A DNA stretch of 6,787 nucleotides, taken from contig JAAYAP010000040.1 in assembly GCA_012719315.1 (NCBI GenBank), positions 1-6,787 of the forward strand, written 5' to 3'. A program made the translations under genes and the position numbers. Numbering within the stretch: position 1 is the stretch's first letter; each line of letters starts with the position of its first letter. Under the pieces are notes generated by a model, which was not told the origin of the DNA, did no database searches, and was given only the letters and a program-made list of their open reading frames with translations. Of the stretch, positions 6,076 through 6,787 are shown one piece after another. Source of the DNA: Methanobacteriota archaeon. GTDB lineage: Archaea; Thermoplasmatota; Thermoplasmata; Methanomassiliicoccales; Methanomethylophilaceae.

Positions 6076-6076
6076 C

Positions 6077-6787
6077 TCAGGTTCCTTCCTGCCAGCTGCA
6101 CACGTAACGTTTCTGTTCATCGGACATCTCGTCGATCGAGATGCCCATCGATTCCAGTTTGATCGCGGCGATGCGGTAATCCATGTCGAGAGGGACGTCG
6201 TAGACCCTGTTCTCCATCGTCCGATGGTTCTCGACCATGTACTCCAGCCCCAGCGCCTGTGTCGCGAAGCTCGTGTCCATGACCTCGGCCGGATGCCCCT
6301 GACCCGCGACCAGGTTCATCAGCCTCCCCTCGCCGATCAGGTAGAGTCTGCGTCCGTCTTCCATCAGGTACTCCTGGATGAAGTCGCGGACGCGGATGTT
6401 CTCCTTGGACAGGCGGACCAGGTCGTTCTTGTTGATCTCGTTGTCGAAGTGGCCGGCATTGCCGATGATGCAGCCGTCCTTCATGATCCCGAAGTGCTCC
6501 GCCCGCAGGATGTCCTTGCACCCGGTGACGGTGATGATGATGTCGGATTCCCGGGAGGCGTCGGCCATCCTCATCACCCTGAACCCGTCCATCCGCGCCT
6601 CCAGCGCCTTGATGGCATCGACTTCGCAGACGATGACGTCCGCACCGAGGCCCTTCGCCCTCATCGCCACCCCCTTGCCGCACCAACCGTATCCCGCCAC
6701 GGTCAGGGTCTTGCCGGCGACCACCAGGTTGGTGGCGTTCATCCAGCCGTCGAAGGTGGACTGGCCGGTGCCGTAGCGGTTGTCGAA
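6077..6787 (-). CDS. ahcY: S-adenosylhomocysteinase, C-terminal part (start outside window)
   Basis: The visible 236 residues are the C-terminal part of the NAD-dependent enzyme that splits S-adenosylhomocysteine into homocysteine and adenosine; in some methanogens the S-inosyl analogue is the substrate. It removes the inhibitory product of methyltransferases. The reading frame is open at the right edge with FDNRYGTGQSTFDGW, the conserved segment before the cofactor domain. TVAGYGWCGKG is the NAD-binding GxGxxG loop, followed by the acidic residue in CEVD. GRLMNLVAGQGHPAEVMDTSFA is the family signature, and the ending SWQEGT is that of the archaeal form without the longer bacterial/eukaryotic tail. 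The glycosyltransferase ATG follows after one base (TGA-G-ATG), so the two are almost certainly co-transcribed. Confidence 0.95.
   Translation of the reverse strand, partial: FDNRYGTGQSTFDGWMNATNLVVAGKTLTVAGYGWCGKGVAMRAKGLGADVIVCEVDAIKALEARMDGFRVMRMADASRESDIIITVTGCKDILRAEHFGIMKDGCIIGNAGHFDNEINKNDLVRLSKENIRVRDFIQEYLMEDGRRLYLIGEGRLMNLVAGQGHPAEVMDTSFATQALGLEYMVENHRTMENRVYDVPLDMDYRIAAIKLESMGISIDEMSDEQKRYVCSWQEGT

Noticed and set aside
1..6787. CRISPR array, insertion sequence, tRNA/rRNA gene or defence system
   Set aside because: No spaced direct repeats, terminal inverted repeats, transposase motifs or cloverleaf sequences were seen, and nearly all bases are accounted for by housekeeping-type genes.

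Overview
The window comes from an archaeon. It encodes the large subunit of the archaeal/eukaryotic-type DNA primase (four iron-sulphur cysteines), an archaeal-type CDP-alcohol phosphatidyltransferase of the kind that makes ether-lipid head groups, an AK6/Fap7-like nucleotide kinase, an archaeal S-adenosylhomocysteinase and an archaeal radical SAM protein of the COG1031 type. Several genes have a TATA-like box about 25-28 nt before an ATG with no Shine-Dalgarno, as expected for leaderless archaeal transcripts. Coding DNA is GC-rich while promoters are sharply AT-rich. The overall look suggests a GC-rich euryarchaeon, perhaps a Thermoplasmata/Methanomassiliicoccales-like lineage. That placement is an impression from gene content and style, not something the sequence proves.

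Layout. The left edge (1-25, minus) holds only the first codons of a gene reading out of the window, with a strong ribosome binding site. Between it and the next gene lies an AT-rich divergent promoter region with a 17-bp perfect-arm palindrome (38-54) that looks like an operator. On the plus strand follow a radical SAM protein (122-1732) and primase large subunit PriL (1771-2799). These converge on a five-gene minus-strand block. A 16-bp perfect palindrome (2795-2810) at the convergence point contains both stop codons.

The minus-strand block, in transcription order, is S-adenosylhomocysteinase (start outside the window), a GT4 glycosyltransferase one base later, then a 35-nt gap with its own TATA box, then a PfkB-family kinase, an AK6-type kinase and the CDP-alcohol phosphatidyltransferase. 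The last three are chained by two 10-nt overlaps and are probably translated in a coupled way.

How the genes may work together. Two readings compete. One is lipid head-group synthesis: the PfkB kinase makes a phosphorylated polyol such as inositol phosphate, the phosphatidyltransferase attaches it to CDP-archaeol, and the GT4 enzyme glycosylates the lipid. The other is nucleoside recycling: S-adenosylhomocysteinase releases a nucleoside, the PfkB kinase makes the monophosphate and the AK6-type enzyme makes the diphosphate. The sequence does not decide between them. I see no mobile element, CRISPR array, tRNA or rRNA. Apart from the promoter gaps the window is fully coding, and I found no clear novel defence or mobile system.
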